This document shows positions 16,378 through 26,085 of a stretch of 64,000 nucleotides of DNA, piece after piece. The DNA comes from Bacteroidota bacterium (lineage in GTDB: Bacteria > Bacteroidota > Bacteroidia > Bacteroidales > UBA7960): positions 57,742 to 121,741 of the forward strand of contig REDJ01000071.1 of assembly GCA_007693555.1 (NCBI GenBank), in the 5' to 3' direction. The position numbers and the translations under genes are program-made. Position 1 is the first letter of the stretch. Every line of letters begins with the position of its first letter. The notes under the pieces were generated by a model that searched no databases, was not told where the DNA came from, and was given only the letters and a program-made list of their open reading frames with translations.

Positions 16378-18195
16378 TTAGTCAGGGGAGGCATCCCACA
16401 AAACCTCCACTTCCCAGTTAATGCGAGTTTGCACTCTATCCGGGTAAATAAAAACAGTTTCAGGCTGTATCCCCTCAAGATAACTACCTGTATCCCATTC
16501 CCCGTTTTTATTTCGGTCATGAACAAGCCTAATCCTGAAATGTGCAGCCGGCAGATGTTCGAATCGATATATCCGGTTTTCGGAAATTATTTTTTCCGAC
16601 ACCCGTTCCCATTTGTCATTTAACAACTCCAGAATATATTCCTGGTCATCCCCTTTATCCGGTAATTGCAGGTTAACCAGGATTGCTCCGTAATTTTCCG
16701 GTGAAGTTGTACGAAAACTATATCTGAGTGTATCGTTGGTATTCCCGAAAATATCCTCCATTGATCCAGGTGGGATAAAAATCCGGTAAGTTGTGTCAGA
16801 CTCCAAAAGCTGAGTTAGCTCTAGTCTTCTATTGGCCGGGTCAGTAAATTCAAAATCCAGCTGCACGGGTATGGTGTCATTGATAAAGAATTCAACAGAA
16901 TCAGGATTAAAAAAACGAATGGGCGTCTGGCTTAAAAGTGTAAATCTTTTGTAATAATCATGCTTACGTGCAGAAACGGTAGGTGTGCTTATACTTAATG
17001 CGGCTGGCTCTTCCTCGCGTGGAGCTCCGCGGCCTCTTTGCACTCTTGGCACCAAAGAAACCCTTGTTGAATCAATAAGTCTTTCCCTGTCAAAAACCTT
17101 TAAGAAAAGTGAATCCCGTTCAATATCAGTAAACCAAAAGCTGATAGTATCACCTCGTTTATTTGACTCTTTAATGAGCCATTGATCAGGTAAGGGCTCC
17201 CTGTAATCTTCCAAAATGACGGAGTCTGGGGGTATCCTGAAAACCAAATCAATTCTTCCTTTACGAACAAGGCTGGTTGATAAAAGTCGCTGCGTTGTGT
17301 CTTTCTCCTGAAAAAGATATAGCTGATAATGTGTTATTTTCTTTTCAGGCATTATAGCTAAAGTATCAGAAAGATGAACCGTATCATTTTCAGATATAAG
17401 ATCCTGGCTGATTCTTTCTCTTGACAGTGTATCATTTAAATTTATCGTATCACCTTCTCCGGTTAAACTTTCTTCGGGTAAACCTGTCCTGATCAGGCCA
17501 GCATATTCAGGTCTTACGAGGCTATCCAGGAAGGCAATTTTTTCATCAGGGTTATCATACAGGTAATTGGAATTCATATCTTTAAGGGCAAACATAAGAT
17601 ATTCGCCATCCCGCATATTGCTGATAAAGAAATTACCATCTTTATCAGTTTTTGATAAATATACCGGCCTTTCAAGCATGGGTACTGAATCAAAGACATC
17701 ATCGTACATCATGACAAAAATCCCTTCTTCAGGTTCAAGAGTAAGAGCATTCACTACACTGCCTGCAACAGAAAGTGAATCGACATAACTGCCGGTTGAA
17801 ACCACAAACTGGAAATTGGGGATTGGATTGCCTTCCGTAATATCTACAATAGATTCCCCGAAGAAAAAGTTATAGGTAGTATTAGGTGCAAGGGTATCTT
17901 CAACTGACATGATTATTGAACGGCCTCTTACTCTAACCTCAGGGTCTTTTGCAAGAGGGGGAGAAACGAGCAAATTCTGACGTAAGTTCTTTAGCTCAAC
18001 AAATTCATCAAAAAAAATTCTTACGTCCTGTCCTTTATAATGTGTTGAGTAATTTGGGGGAGTACTTCTGAGGACCACCGGAGGGTCTTCGTCAATCGGG
18101 CCGCCAGTTGGGGCAACAATATTGGCACATGCTCCTGCTATCAGTGCAAATAGTATTGCTAATATAATGCGCCGGAAAATAGATTTTTTTATCAT
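16378..18195 (-). CDS. Ig-like (Big_5) domain lipoprotein
   Basis: A 605-residue secreted lipoprotein: hydrophobic signal (about 8-22) with lipobox AGAC (Cys about 23), then a Big_5/SbsA-like Ig domain (about 35-130) recognisable by DEDPPVVLRSTPPN and FDEFVEL, a carboxypeptidase-regulatory-like beta domain (about 140-215), a spacer with near-repeated segments ending in NDTLS and SDTLA, and further beta-rich segments to the C-terminus (EYILELLNDKWERVSEK). This family is widespread and single-copy-like in Bacteroidota and has no defined function. It is read toward the mce operon promoter region and has a 285-bp gap upstream. Confidence 0.82.
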   Translation of the reverse strand: MIKKSIFRRIILAILFALIAGACANIVAPTGGPIDEDPPVVLRSTPPNYSTHYKGQDVRIFFDEFVELKNLRQNLLVSPPLAKDPEVRVRGRSIIMSVEDTLAPNTTYNFFFGESIVDITEGNPIPNFQFVVSTGSYVDSLSVAGSVVNALTLEPEEGIFVMMYDDVFDSVPMLERPVYLSKTDKDGNFFISNMRDGEYLMFALKDMNSNYLYDNPDEKIAFLDSLVRPEYAGLIRTGLPEESLTGEGDTINLNDTLSRERISQDLISENDTVHLSDTLAIMPEKKITHYQLYLFQEKDTTQRLLSTSLVRKGRIDLVFRIPPDSVILEDYREPLPDQWLIKESNKRGDTISFWFTDIERDSLFLKVFDRERLIDSTRVSLVPRVQRGRGAPREEEPAALSISTPTVSARKHDYYKRFTLLSQTPIRFFNPDSVEFFINDTIPVQLDFEFTDPANRRLELTQLLESDTTYRIFIPPGSMEDIFGNTNDTLRYSFRTTSPENYGAILVNLQLPDKGDDQEYILELLNDKWERVSEKIISENRIYRFEHLPAAHFRIRLVHDRNKNGEWDTGSYLEGIQPETVFIYPDRVQTRINWEVEVLWDASPD

Positions 18196-18479
18196 AAATC
18201 AGGAAAATATTCATTTCTTTGACCCTCACTACAACGCCGAAATGATTGGCAAAATTATCATATTTTACCAAATCTTAATGATTTTTAAAGAATGACAGTC
18301 TATATGGCCTTTATGGACTAATTTAGATTTGGATTAATTAAAGTTTATATTTATTTTTGTAATGATTAAACACAAGTCGTTCCTTTTGTTTATCTTCTGG
18401 CTGTTTCGGTATCCCCCTGAAGATTTCCCCAATTTCCCTTTTGTCTTCAATTCCATTTCCCCTTACCGGAGCAGCCTTT

Positions 18480-19133
18480 TTATTTAGGGCTTTGATTATC
18501 TTCTTCATATAAAAATTCCTGATCCAGTCGTTCGAACTTATAACCTTTTATTGCCAAGTTCTCAATCATAGCAGGTAAAATATATTTTAGATTATGCTTT
18601 GCATTTAAAGAATCGTGCATCAAAATAATAGAGCCATTATCTGTTATTGAATTTAATTTCTTTAAACTTCTCTCAGGAGACATTCGGGGATGATAATCAT
18701 AACTCATTAGGGACCACATTATAATATCAAATTTTTTTTTCAGTTGTTTTATCTGAGCTGGAGTTATTCGACCATAAGGGGGTCTGAACAGTGAGGAATG
18801 AAAAACCTGATCACATTGCATCACATCTTTTACATATTTATTTGTAGAGCAACGCCAGCCATCCAGATGGTGGTAGGTATGATTCCCGAGACAATGATTA
18901 TTTTCAAGGATTTTCTGAATAAGGTCTGGATTTTCCCTGGCCTTTTTGCCCGTGCAAAAAAAGGTTGCCCTGGCATTGTATTGATTTAAATAACTCAGGA
19001 TTTCTTTAGTTAAACCTGGTGTAGGTCCATCGTCGAAGCTAAGAAACACCTTTTTATCCAATGTTTTAATCTTCCAATGAAGGAAGTTATTACTTAGCTT
19101 TTGTATCAGAGATGGAGGAGTAAAAAAAAACAT
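18480..19133 (-). CDS. Polysaccharide deacetylase (NodB-fold) family protein
   Basis: A 217-residue CE4-type hydrolase. All five motif regions appear: SFDDGP (32-37), the metal-binding NHTYHH (84-89), RPPYG (117-121), the WSLMSYDYHP stretch and the LMHDS segment near 172, so the metal centre (Asp, His, His) looks intact. No obvious signal peptide, only a hydrophobic N-terminus (MFFFTPPSL), suggesting cytoplasmic or membrane-associated location. Members remove N- or O-acetyl groups from peptidoglycan, chitooligosaccharide or exopolysaccharide; the substrate here is undetermined. It ends 285 bp upstream of the Ig-like lipoprotein gene on the same strand. Confidence 0.92.
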   Translation of the reverse strand: MFFFTPPSLIQKLSNNFLHWKIKTLDKKVFLSFDDGPTPGLTKEILSYLNQYNARATFFCTGKKARENPDLIQKILENNHCLGNHTYHHLDGWRCSTNKYVKDVMQCDQVFHSSLFRPPYGRITPAQIKQLKKKFDIIMWSLMSYDYHPRMSPERSLKKLNSITDNGSIILMHDSLNAKHNLKYILPAMIENLAIKGYKFERLDQEFLYEEDNQSPK

Positions 19134-19218
19134 GATAGACTTATTGTTAATCGCTTAGGATCTGTTTAAAATCTGTAAAAGTTAACTTTTTGATGAGCAA
19201 CATAAAAAATCCGTAGTA

Positions 19219-21729
19219 TTATTTATTTTTGTTTTTCTCTCCGTTTTTGCAAATGAGAATAAACCTAACTCCATTTCTAACGTTCTCAAAAGAAATCTTC
19301 CCTTCCATGTTTTTTTCAATAATTATTTTAGCAATATACAAACCTAGTCCCAGCCCCTCCCCTTCCGGTTTGGTTGTGAAATAAGGATCAAAAATCTTTG
19401 TTATATCTTCTTCTTTTATTGGATTACCTGTATTCATTATTTCAACATAAGAGTTTTCTTCGTCATGTAGCGCTGCTTTCACTTTAATAATGCGATTTTC
19501 GGGGTCAAAATTTAAAACAGAATCCATGGCATTTTTCAGTATATTGATCACAACCTGTTCAAATTGGGCATAATAACCGAGTATCTTAACCTCATCTGGC
19601 AGGTCTTTCTGTATCTTAACTTTCGCATTAACAAAATAGGGAGACATAAAATCAAGAGCGCTGTTTACGGCTTCCCTGGCATAAAACACCGTTTTTTCTT
19701 TCTGGGGTTTGAAATAGTTTCTGAAATCATCAATGGTTTGAGACATTTGCTGAATGATTCCATGGATCTCTTTCATACTTGCATCCATGTATTTCTTGTC
19801 CAGTTCCTGGTATTCGAAAGTATCCTCGAGGTCATACATGGCAAGGGATAAAAGATTAAGGGGTTGCCTCCACTGATGAGCAATGTTGCCAATCATTTCG
19901 CCCAAAGCTGCCTGCCTGGCCTGAAGTGCCATCATATGATCCAGGTTGCGGTTTTTTTCTACTTCTTCATTTATTCGTTGCTCAAGTGAACTGTTTAAAA
20001 TTTCGAGTGCTTCGGTTTTTTCAGTAAGTTGAAAATTCAGTTCCCTTAGCCTTTCCTCTGAATGCTTGAGGGCGGAAATATCTCTGGCAATACCTTCAAA
20101 AGCAATAAGACGGTTTTGTGCTGAGTAAACGGGTACATTTTTTAGTTCAATCCATACAATCTTTCCGGTATTATGAAATACGCGCAGTTGAACGGTTTCT
20201 TTAAAAAACTCCGGTTTTCGAAAAATGTTTTCAAGCTTTATGCTGTCATCCGTATGTACTATTTTGGCAAAAAAATCAGGATTATTGTAATATGCTTCCG
20301 GTCCATAACCCAGCACATCTTTTGTTGAAGGGCTTACATATTCATAGTAAAAATCAGGTTTTACCTGAATGCGGTAAATAATATCCCTTGCATTTTCTGC
20401 GAGCAGACGATACCGGTTTTCACTTTTTTTCAATGCTTTTTCCGCTCGTTGTTTGGCAAATACACGGGACAAAATTTCAGCCAGAACATTAAACTGACTG
20501 ATTTCATTTTCAGCCCACCCTTTTTTTTCTTTTACCCGGTCAAGGCCCAGAAAACCAATCAGGATACCATTATTGATCATTGGAATACTCAATAAAGATT
20601 GAATATCCTGGTCCAGAAGAATTTCTTTTTCTTCACGTGAAAGATGCAAATGGTTTTGTACATCAGGGATGTTAATTTGCTTTTTCTTTTGCATTTGCTC
20701 CCACCACCAGGGAAATCTGCTTACATCATAATTCTGAATATTAAGAATCTGGGGTTCAATGCCAGGCATTACCCACTCATAGGTATTGGTCATTGACTTA
20801 TAATCATCAGCGAACTCGAACACATAGGATCTGTCGGCTTGGAAAAAGATGCAGCAATGTTTTAAAGTATTATTAATGGTAAGATAAAACCTGTCTTCTG
20901 TTGCATTAACAAAACCTGAAGAAATATCAGCCAAAAGCTTTTGAAAGCCCAATTGGTTTTCCAGAATATGTTCATTTTTTTTGCGCTGGGTAATGTTGTG
21001 GCAAAATGTGAGAAAATAATTACCATGCAAACCAGTTGTCAGCAGTCGAATCCATAAATAATTGCCATTTTTGTTTTTTAACCGCAGATTTTCAATGGGA
21101 TTTCCGGAGTTCAGAATTTTTTCAAAAAGATTATTATTATTTCCTGAATTTTCAAAATCAACTAAATCTTTCAGGTTCATTTTTACCAGCTCACTATTAT
21201 TGTAACCTGTCATATTACAGGCAGCAGGGTTCACTTCTTTAATAAAACCTTTCTCGTCCATAACAAATAAACCATCTGGTGCATTTTCAAAATAACCCTG
21301 ATACTTTTTACGGGTTTCATCAATTTCCTGCTCCCATTTCTTTCTTTCCGTTACATCAAGAATATATCCGTTCCATAAAAAACTCCCGTCTTTCAACCTT
21401 TCAGGTTTTGAAACACCACGCACCCATCTCTCTTGTCCTTTATGATTGATGATTCTGAATTCATATTCCCAATCCAATAGCGTTTCTTTTGATTTCTTAA
21501 TAGAATCAAATAAAGGTGGCAGATCATCAGGATGGATTTTATTCAATATCAAATGTGCGTTTTCGGTTACTTCTTTCGGTAAAACCCCTATTAAATCCTT
21601 TATTTTATCATGTACATAAGGTATTCTGATGTTCCCATCAGGTAACATCTGGAATTGATAAATGATTCCGGGAACTTGCTTGATAACATTATGCGAAAGG
21701 GGTTTTCGGCGTGTAATTCTTATGCTCAT
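19219..21729 (-). CDS. Multi-PAS/GAF sensor histidine kinase
   Basis: An 836-residue soluble kinase without clear transmembrane segments. Domains in order: PAS (about 15-135, with PAC RWVRGVSKPERLKDG), PAS (about 140-255), GAF (about 265-430), PAS (about 440-565), a coiled coil (about 565-620), a dimerisation domain whose phosphoacceptor is His618 in IAHQWRQPLN, and a HATPase domain with the N box around Asn733 and G boxes in GEGLGLGLYIAK. The HQWRQPL phospho-site type occurs in many kinases of anaerobes. No response regulator gene is adjacent, so it is an orphan kinase and its partner and signal are unknown. Confidence 0.93.
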   Translation of the reverse strand: MSIRITRRKPLSHNVIKQVPGIIYQFQMLPDGNIRIPYVHDKIKDLIGVLPKEVTENAHLILNKIHPDDLPPLFDSIKKSKETLLDWEYEFRIINHKGQERWVRGVSKPERLKDGSFLWNGYILDVTERKKWEQEIDETRKKYQGYFENAPDGLFVMDEKGFIKEVNPAACNMTGYNNSELVKMNLKDLVDFENSGNNNNLFEKILNSGNPIENLRLKNKNGNYLWIRLLTTGLHGNYFLTFCHNITQRKKNEHILENQLGFQKLLADISSGFVNATEDRFYLTINNTLKHCCIFFQADRSYVFEFADDYKSMTNTYEWVMPGIEPQILNIQNYDVSRFPWWWEQMQKKKQINIPDVQNHLHLSREEKEILLDQDIQSLLSIPMINNGILIGFLGLDRVKEKKGWAENEISQFNVLAEILSRVFAKQRAEKALKKSENRYRLLAENARDIIYRIQVKPDFYYEYVSPSTKDVLGYGPEAYYNNPDFFAKIVHTDDSIKLENIFRKPEFFKETVQLRVFHNTGKIVWIELKNVPVYSAQNRLIAFEGIARDISALKHSEERLRELNFQLTEKTEALEILNSSLEQRINEEVEKNRNLDHMMALQARQAALGEMIGNIAHQWRQPLNLLSLAMYDLEDTFEYQELDKKYMDASMKEIHGIIQQMSQTIDDFRNYFKPQKEKTVFYAREAVNSALDFMSPYFVNAKVKIQKDLPDEVKILGYYAQFEQVVINILKNAMDSVLNFDPENRIIKVKAALHDEENSYVEIMNTGNPIKEEDITKIFDPYFTTKPEGEGLGLGLYIAKIIIEKNMEGKISFENVRNGVRFILICKNGEKNKNK

Positions 21730-22111
21730 TTTTGCTTAATTCTCTGATAGTTTAATATTCTTTTCTTTCAGGATATTAGTTCTTTTGAGATATTAAAAAA
21801 ACCACTAATTGTTAAAATTAAATGTTTTTTTCGGGAATAAAAATTCCGCTTTGATAAAATATGATTGAAAATTCCATTATTCTTCGGCTCTGCGGTAAGG
21901 CAAAGATTATTTCCCATAGTGAATGTAGTTAAACTTTTCACCAGGTTCTAAGATGTTGGTTAGTAGCTTAATATTTTGTTGGCAGAATCGAATACCCTAT
22001 TACTTACCGATAGCTTGAGGTACAGTATTTTTCCCAAAAACTATATTTAAGATTGGGAGATGTGGGTCAATTGAAAATTTATGATTTACCTTGGGAAGGT
22101 ACGCAAATATA
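21730..22111. other. Intergenic region upstream of the orphan kinase
   Basis: 382 bp between two minus-strand genes, presumably with the kinase promoter. AT-rich; I see only a weak stem around 21833-21850 (GGGAAT/ATTCC with an A-rich loop) and no convincing ORF, RNA gene or repeat. Confidence 0.45.
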
Positions 22112-23170
22112 TTATGCCTGAACCTTGCCGGGTTTGCGTTCCTGAAATAATTTTTGAAGGTTTTTTTCCAGCACATCACGATCAATATATTTTCCTATGA
22201 AAACAATTTTTGAATAACGTGATTCATCACTTTTCCAGTCACTTCCTTCCTCAAAGATATAAGAGCCTTTTACTGCCTGAAATATGCAGCGCTTATTCTT
22301 ATTCTTGAAATTGAGGATTCCTTTTACACGATAAAGGCTTTGCTGATTAAAATAAAGATAACTGGACATCCATATATTGAATAGTTCCAGATCGAAACAT
22401 TCATCAAAAATAAAACCTTCGGCATGGATATCATGCCTGTGTTTTTTCACATTGTGATTTATCATACTGCCATTTGATCGTGCAATGTCATGCAGAGAAA
22501 GGTTAAGTTGGTTACACGATATTGTAGTTTCCTCAATATGGCGGTATGAATAAGCCTTTGTTTGCAGCAAAGGAGTTCCATTGGTTTGAGCATAGGATGT
22601 CTCAACAATTTTAGCCATAGGATTGATATCAACAATCAATTCCTTCAGATTAGTGGTGCTCTCCCTATCAATTAAATCTATTTTATTCAGAAGCACAATA
22701 TCAGATAAGGCAATCTGTTTTCTGGATTCAGGTTCGGCATCCAGGGTCTTTTCAAGAGTAGCTGAATCAGCAAGACAAATGACACTGTTTATTTCAAAAA
22801 GTTTTTCAATGGTGTTGTTTGCCATGAATAAGTCAATGACACTCATTGGATCTGCAATACCCGTAGTTTCAACCAGCAGGTGATCAATATCATCCGATCT
22901 TTCTACGATCGCTTGTAAAGATTGATAAAAATCTTTGCTCAGAGAACAGCATATGCAACCGTTTGCCAGTTCGTAAACAGAAGTATTATCATTTGAAACC
23001 AAATCCCCGTCAATACCCATTTCACCAAACTCATTTTCAATAATAGCAAAGCGTGTATCGGGATTTTTCCGAATTATGTTATTCAGGAGAGTGGTTTTTC
23101 CGGAGCCTAAAAAACCTGTGATAATTGTAACCGGTAATCTTTTTTGCGACGACATTTGTCCTTCGGACAT
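22112..23170 (-). CDS. CobW/P47K-family metal-handling GTPase
   Basis: A 352-residue G3E-class GTPase of the COG0523 group. The P-loop GFLGSGKTT (19-27), the switch region ENEFGEMGIDGDLV, the metal-binding CxCC motif (C72, C74, C75) and the guanine-specificity NKID are all visible, plus a CobW C-terminal domain (about 240-340). Such proteins deliver zinc or other metals to client enzymes, and are often zinc-starvation-induced; a near-perfect palindrome lies 85 bp upstream and would fit a metalloregulator site. A second start at residue 6 is possible. No client enzyme is obviously adjacent. Confidence 0.92.
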   Translation of the reverse strand: MSEGQMSSQKRLPVTIITGFLGSGKTTLLNNIIRKNPDTRFAIIENEFGEMGIDGDLVSNDNTSVYELANGCICCSLSKDFYQSLQAIVERSDDIDHLLVETTGIADPMSVIDLFMANNTIEKLFEINSVICLADSATLEKTLDAEPESRKQIALSDIVLLNKIDLIDRESTTNLKELIVDINPMAKIVETSYAQTNGTPLLQTKAYSYRHIEETTISCNQLNLSLHDIARSNGSMINHNVKKHRHDIHAEGFIFDECFDLELFNIWMSSYLYFNQQSLYRVKGILNFKNKNKRCIFQAVKGSYIFEEGSDWKSDESRYSKIVFIGKYIDRDVLEKNLQKLFQERKPGKVQA

Positions 23171-23254
23171 AAAAGTTCAGAATTTTACATGAATCACTGA
23201 AGAAAAAAACTCAAAACTGAAAGGTTTCTTATGATGGAACGCCAGCGATTTTAT

Positions 23255-23274
23255 ATTATTGCAAATGTAATAAT
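23255..23274. promoter_or_regulatory. 20-bp near-perfect palindrome, candidate operator of the CobW gene
   Basis: ATTATTGCA and TGTAATAAT flank a two-base centre, a 9-bp inverted repeat with one mismatch, 85 bp upstream of the CobW GTPase start. Its size and AT content resemble Fur/Zur-family operators, and CobW genes are commonly Zur targets; the assignment is inference. Confidence 0.4.
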
Positions 23275-23589
23275 TTATCTATGTATATTTGAATAGAATA
23301 GTTACATTTTATATTAACAATATGTTATTTAAATTTAATTAACCTATTTAAACCACAAAACAGAGTTTGCTATGTTCCAAACTTACATAAATTAAAAACC
23401 TTCTGCATTTTCATTGATCTTCTTAAAACAAAAGCTGAACTTAAATAAGCTAAAACTTATCAGTGAGTTTTAATCTCTTTATCCGGGAAAAAATATCTTT
23501 ATTTTTTTGAATATAAAAATATCTTTAGCGGGCTTTCATTTCGCATCTATTTCATCAGCTTCAAAGTCGGGCGATTAAAAAATTTTATG

Positions 23590-23597
23590 TAGGTTTG
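23590..23597 (+). promoter_or_regulatory. Possible -7 promoter element (TAnnTTTG) of the C69 peptidase gene
   Basis: TAGGTTTG matches the Bacteroidota primary-sigma -7 consensus and lies 33 bp before the start codon. A matching -33 TTTG at the right distance is not evident, so support is partial. Confidence 0.3.
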
Positions 23598-23629
23598 CGC
23601 CTGAATGAAATTTTAAAACAAACACTCCG

Positions 23630-25378
23630 ATGATAAGAAAATTATTAGCATTTAGCTTTGTTGTTACAGCGATAACCATATATAGTAATTTTGGTTATGC
23701 CTGCACCAGTTATCTTGTAACCCCGGGTGCCTCAGTTGATGGCTCATCAATGATAAGCTACGCTGCAGACTCGCATATACGCTATGGGGAACTTTATTTT
23801 TTTGGAGGAGGTGCCAGGGAACCTGGCTCCTATTTCCAGGCATATTACCGTGGCAGTCACAAACCTCTTGCGAAAATTCCACTGCCTAAATCAACCTATC
23901 AGGTAGTTGGCTACATCAATGAGAAGCAGGTAGCCATTGGGGAAAGTACTTTCGGCGGGCATTCTGAATTATTTGATACTTTGGGAGGAGTAGATTATAC
24001 CGGACTTATGCAACTGGCTCTTATGCAGGCTCCGACGGCCAGAGATGCCATCAGGATCATGGGTGAACTGGTTGAAGATTATGGATATTACAGTATGGGG
24101 CAATCTTTTTCCATAGCAGACCCTTATGAAGTATGGATATTGGAAATGATAGGAAAAGGTACGGATCCTGAAATGGATGCACAGACTGGTAAATATTACA
24201 ATAACGAAAAAGGTGCTGTATGGGTCGCCAAAAGAATACCCGATGGATATATATCGGCACACGCAAACCATGCGCGAATTATGACATTCCCACTGTCCGA
24301 TGGTAAAATTTCCATTACAAATAAACAATTTAATAACCTTCATGAACCAGGCATAAAAACTATTTATGCTCATGATGTAATTGATTTTGCCCGTCGTAAA
24401 GGATACTTTTCAGGTGCCGATGAAGATTTTAGTTTTTCTGATGTTTATGCTCCCATCGACTTTGGTGCTGCCCGTTTTTGCGAAGCCAGGGTTTGGAGTA
24501 TGTTTAAGGAGGTTGTACCCGGTATGGAAAAATATAAAGACTACGCCATGGGGTTTGACCTTAAAAATAGAATGCCTCTTTATGTTAAGCCTGAGCGCAA
24601 GCTTTCGGTAGAGGATCTTATCAATTTTAAAAGAGATTATTTACAAGGAACTGATTTTGATATTTCTCAGGATATCGGAGCCGGTCCCTGGGGCAAGCCC
24701 TATCGCTGGCGTCCGCTTACCTGGGAAGTTGATGGCAAAACCTACTTTCATGAACGTACAACAGCGACTCAGCAAACGGCCTTTTCCTTTATTACTCAGT
24801 CGCGCAGGCAATACCCCGGACCTATCGGTGGCATAATCTGGTTTGGTGTGGATGACACCAATACTACTGTCTATATTCCTATGTATGCCGGGATTAGTAA
24901 AGCTCCTGATACTTTTCGGGAGGGATTTGGCAGTATTATCAAATATGAAGAAGATGCGGCCTTCTGGGTTTTTAATAAAGTAGCTCACCTGGCTTATCTA
25001 CGCTACAGCCTGAAGCTTCCCGACATTCAAAAGGTACAGGCTGAACTGGAAAACAGCTTCAGGGAGTTTGTGCCTGAAATTGACAAAGAAGCACTGGAAC
25101 TATATCAAAATGACCCGGAAAAAGCCAGGGATTTTCTTACCAGCTTCAGTGTATCCATGGGCAATTATACTGTGGAAAGATGGCAGGAGTTGTTTCGGTT
25201 TTTGATGGTAAAATACCTGGATGGAAATATCAAAAAAGAGGAAGACGGTGTATTTCTTACCAACAAATGGGGTAAATATCCTATAGTGGAGCATCCCGAG
25301 TATCCTGAATGGTGGCTCAGAACCATTGTAAAGTTAACAGGTGATAAATTTCTTTACCTTGAGGGACAACCTGATTAA
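23630..25378 (+). CDS. C69-family dipeptidase
   Basis: A 582-residue secreted N-terminal-nucleophile hydrolase. A signal peptide (about 1-24, ending FGYA) is followed immediately by Cys25, which becomes the catalytic N-terminal residue on processing, as in peptidase family C69 (PepD). The following CTSYLVTPGASVDGS and the later FGVDDTNTTVYIPMY segment are typical of the long, exported Bacteroidota members (about 550-600 residues, versus about 470 for lactobacillar PepD). It would cleave dipeptides in the periplasm, fitting a peptide-fermenting life style. It is followed after 44 bp by ribE, probably unrelated in function. Confidence 0.93.
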   Translation: MIRKLLAFSFVVTAITIYSNFGYACTSYLVTPGASVDGSSMISYAADSHIRYGELYFFGGGAREPGSYFQAYYRGSHKPLAKIPLPKSTYQVVGYINEKQVAIGESTFGGHSELFDTLGGVDYTGLMQLALMQAPTARDAIRIMGELVEDYGYYSMGQSFSIADPYEVWILEMIGKGTDPEMDAQTGKYYNNEKGAVWVAKRIPDGYISAHANHARIMTFPLSDGKISITNKQFNNLHEPGIKTIYAHDVIDFARRKGYFSGADEDFSFSDVYAPIDFGAARFCEARVWSMFKEVVPGMEKYKDYAMGFDLKNRMPLYVKPERKLSVEDLINFKRDYLQGTDFDISQDIGAGPWGKPYRWRPLTWEVDGKTYFHERTTATQQTAFSFITQSRRQYPGPIGGIIWFGVDDTNTTVYIPMYAGISKAPDTFREGFGSIIKYEEDAAFWVFNKVAHLAYLRYSLKLPDIQKVQAELENSFREFVPEIDKEALELYQNDPEKARDFLTSFSVSMGNYTVERWQELFRFLMVKYLDGNIKKEEDGVFLTNKWGKYPIVEHPEYPEWWLRTIVKLTGDKFLYLEGQPD

Positions 25379-25422
25379 TTTCGTAAAAAATAATTTTCAT
25401 TCAAATTAAAAAAAGAAAAAAT

Positions 25423-26034
25423 ATGTTTACCGGAATTATTGAAACTACAGGCAGAGTAGCAAAAATTGAAAGAGAGGGTGGAAATATCCACTTTACGATT
25501 GAAACTCCCATTGCACAGGAGCTTAAGGTGGACCAGAGCGTTGCCCACGATGGGGTATGTCTCACAACAGTTCATGTTGATAAAGCAAAAAGTCAATATA
25601 CAGTGACCGCTATCCAGGAAACACTTGATAAAACCAATATGCGGACATGGGATGTAGGATATCGTGTCAACCTGGAACGCTGCATGCGAATTGACGGACG
25701 TCTTGACGGACATATTGTACAAGGCCATGTGGATCAGACTGCTGTATGCACCAAAGTGGAAGAATTTGATGGCAGCTGGAAGTTTTATTTTGAATACGAC
25801 CCGGGCCCAAAAAATATTACTGTGGAAAAGGGATCTATTTCTGTAAATGGGGTAAGTCTGACTGTAGTTGATTCAGAGCCTGATATGTTTTCAGTAGCTA
25901 TTATTCCATTTACATACGATGTTACCAATTTTGGAGACTTCAAAAAGGGGTCCGTTGTAAATCTTGAGTTCGATATTATCGGAAAATATGTCGCCCGCTT
26001 GCTCGAGCAGCATTTTGAAGCCAGGAAACAATAA
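25423..26034 (+). CDS. ribE: Riboflavin synthase, alpha subunit
   Basis: A 203-residue enzyme making riboflavin from two molecules of 6,7-dimethyl-8-ribityllumazine. Two tandem lumazine-binding beta barrels are visible, each opening with a GxVxxIE-type strand: MFTGIIETTGRV (1-95) and the second from about residue 97 (LDGHIVQGHVDQ), with the pattern SVNGVSLTV near 140. It ends with the usual trimerisation helix KYVARLLEQ. Other rib genes are not in the window. Transcribed co-directionally with the C69 peptidase and converging on the DCC gene. Confidence 0.96.
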   Translation: MFTGIIETTGRVAKIEREGGNIHFTIETPIAQELKVDQSVAHDGVCLTTVHVDKAKSQYTVTAIQETLDKTNMRTWDVGYRVNLERCMRIDGRLDGHIVQGHVDQTAVCTKVEEFDGSWKFYFEYDPGPKNITVEKGSISVNGVSLTVVDSEPDMFSVAIIPFTYDVTNFGDFKKGSVVNLEFDIIGKYVARLLEQHFEARKQ

Positions 26035-26085
26035 TCGGGCAATCTGGGCAGGCATCTGCTTAAATGAGAAGTTCTTCAGTTGCCA

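Larger units (their letters stand above)
23171..23629. other. Divergent promoter region between the CobW and C69 peptidase genes
   Basis: 459 bp, strongly AT-rich. It contains the palindrome at 23255-23274 and a TAGGTTTG sequence at 23590-23597 (separate entries). The middle portion holds no coding sequence or structured element that I can support. Confidence 0.5.

Noticed and set aside
22000..22185. A 61-codon minus-strand ORF
   Set aside because: Overlaps the 3' end of the CobW gene in another frame; no distinct features.
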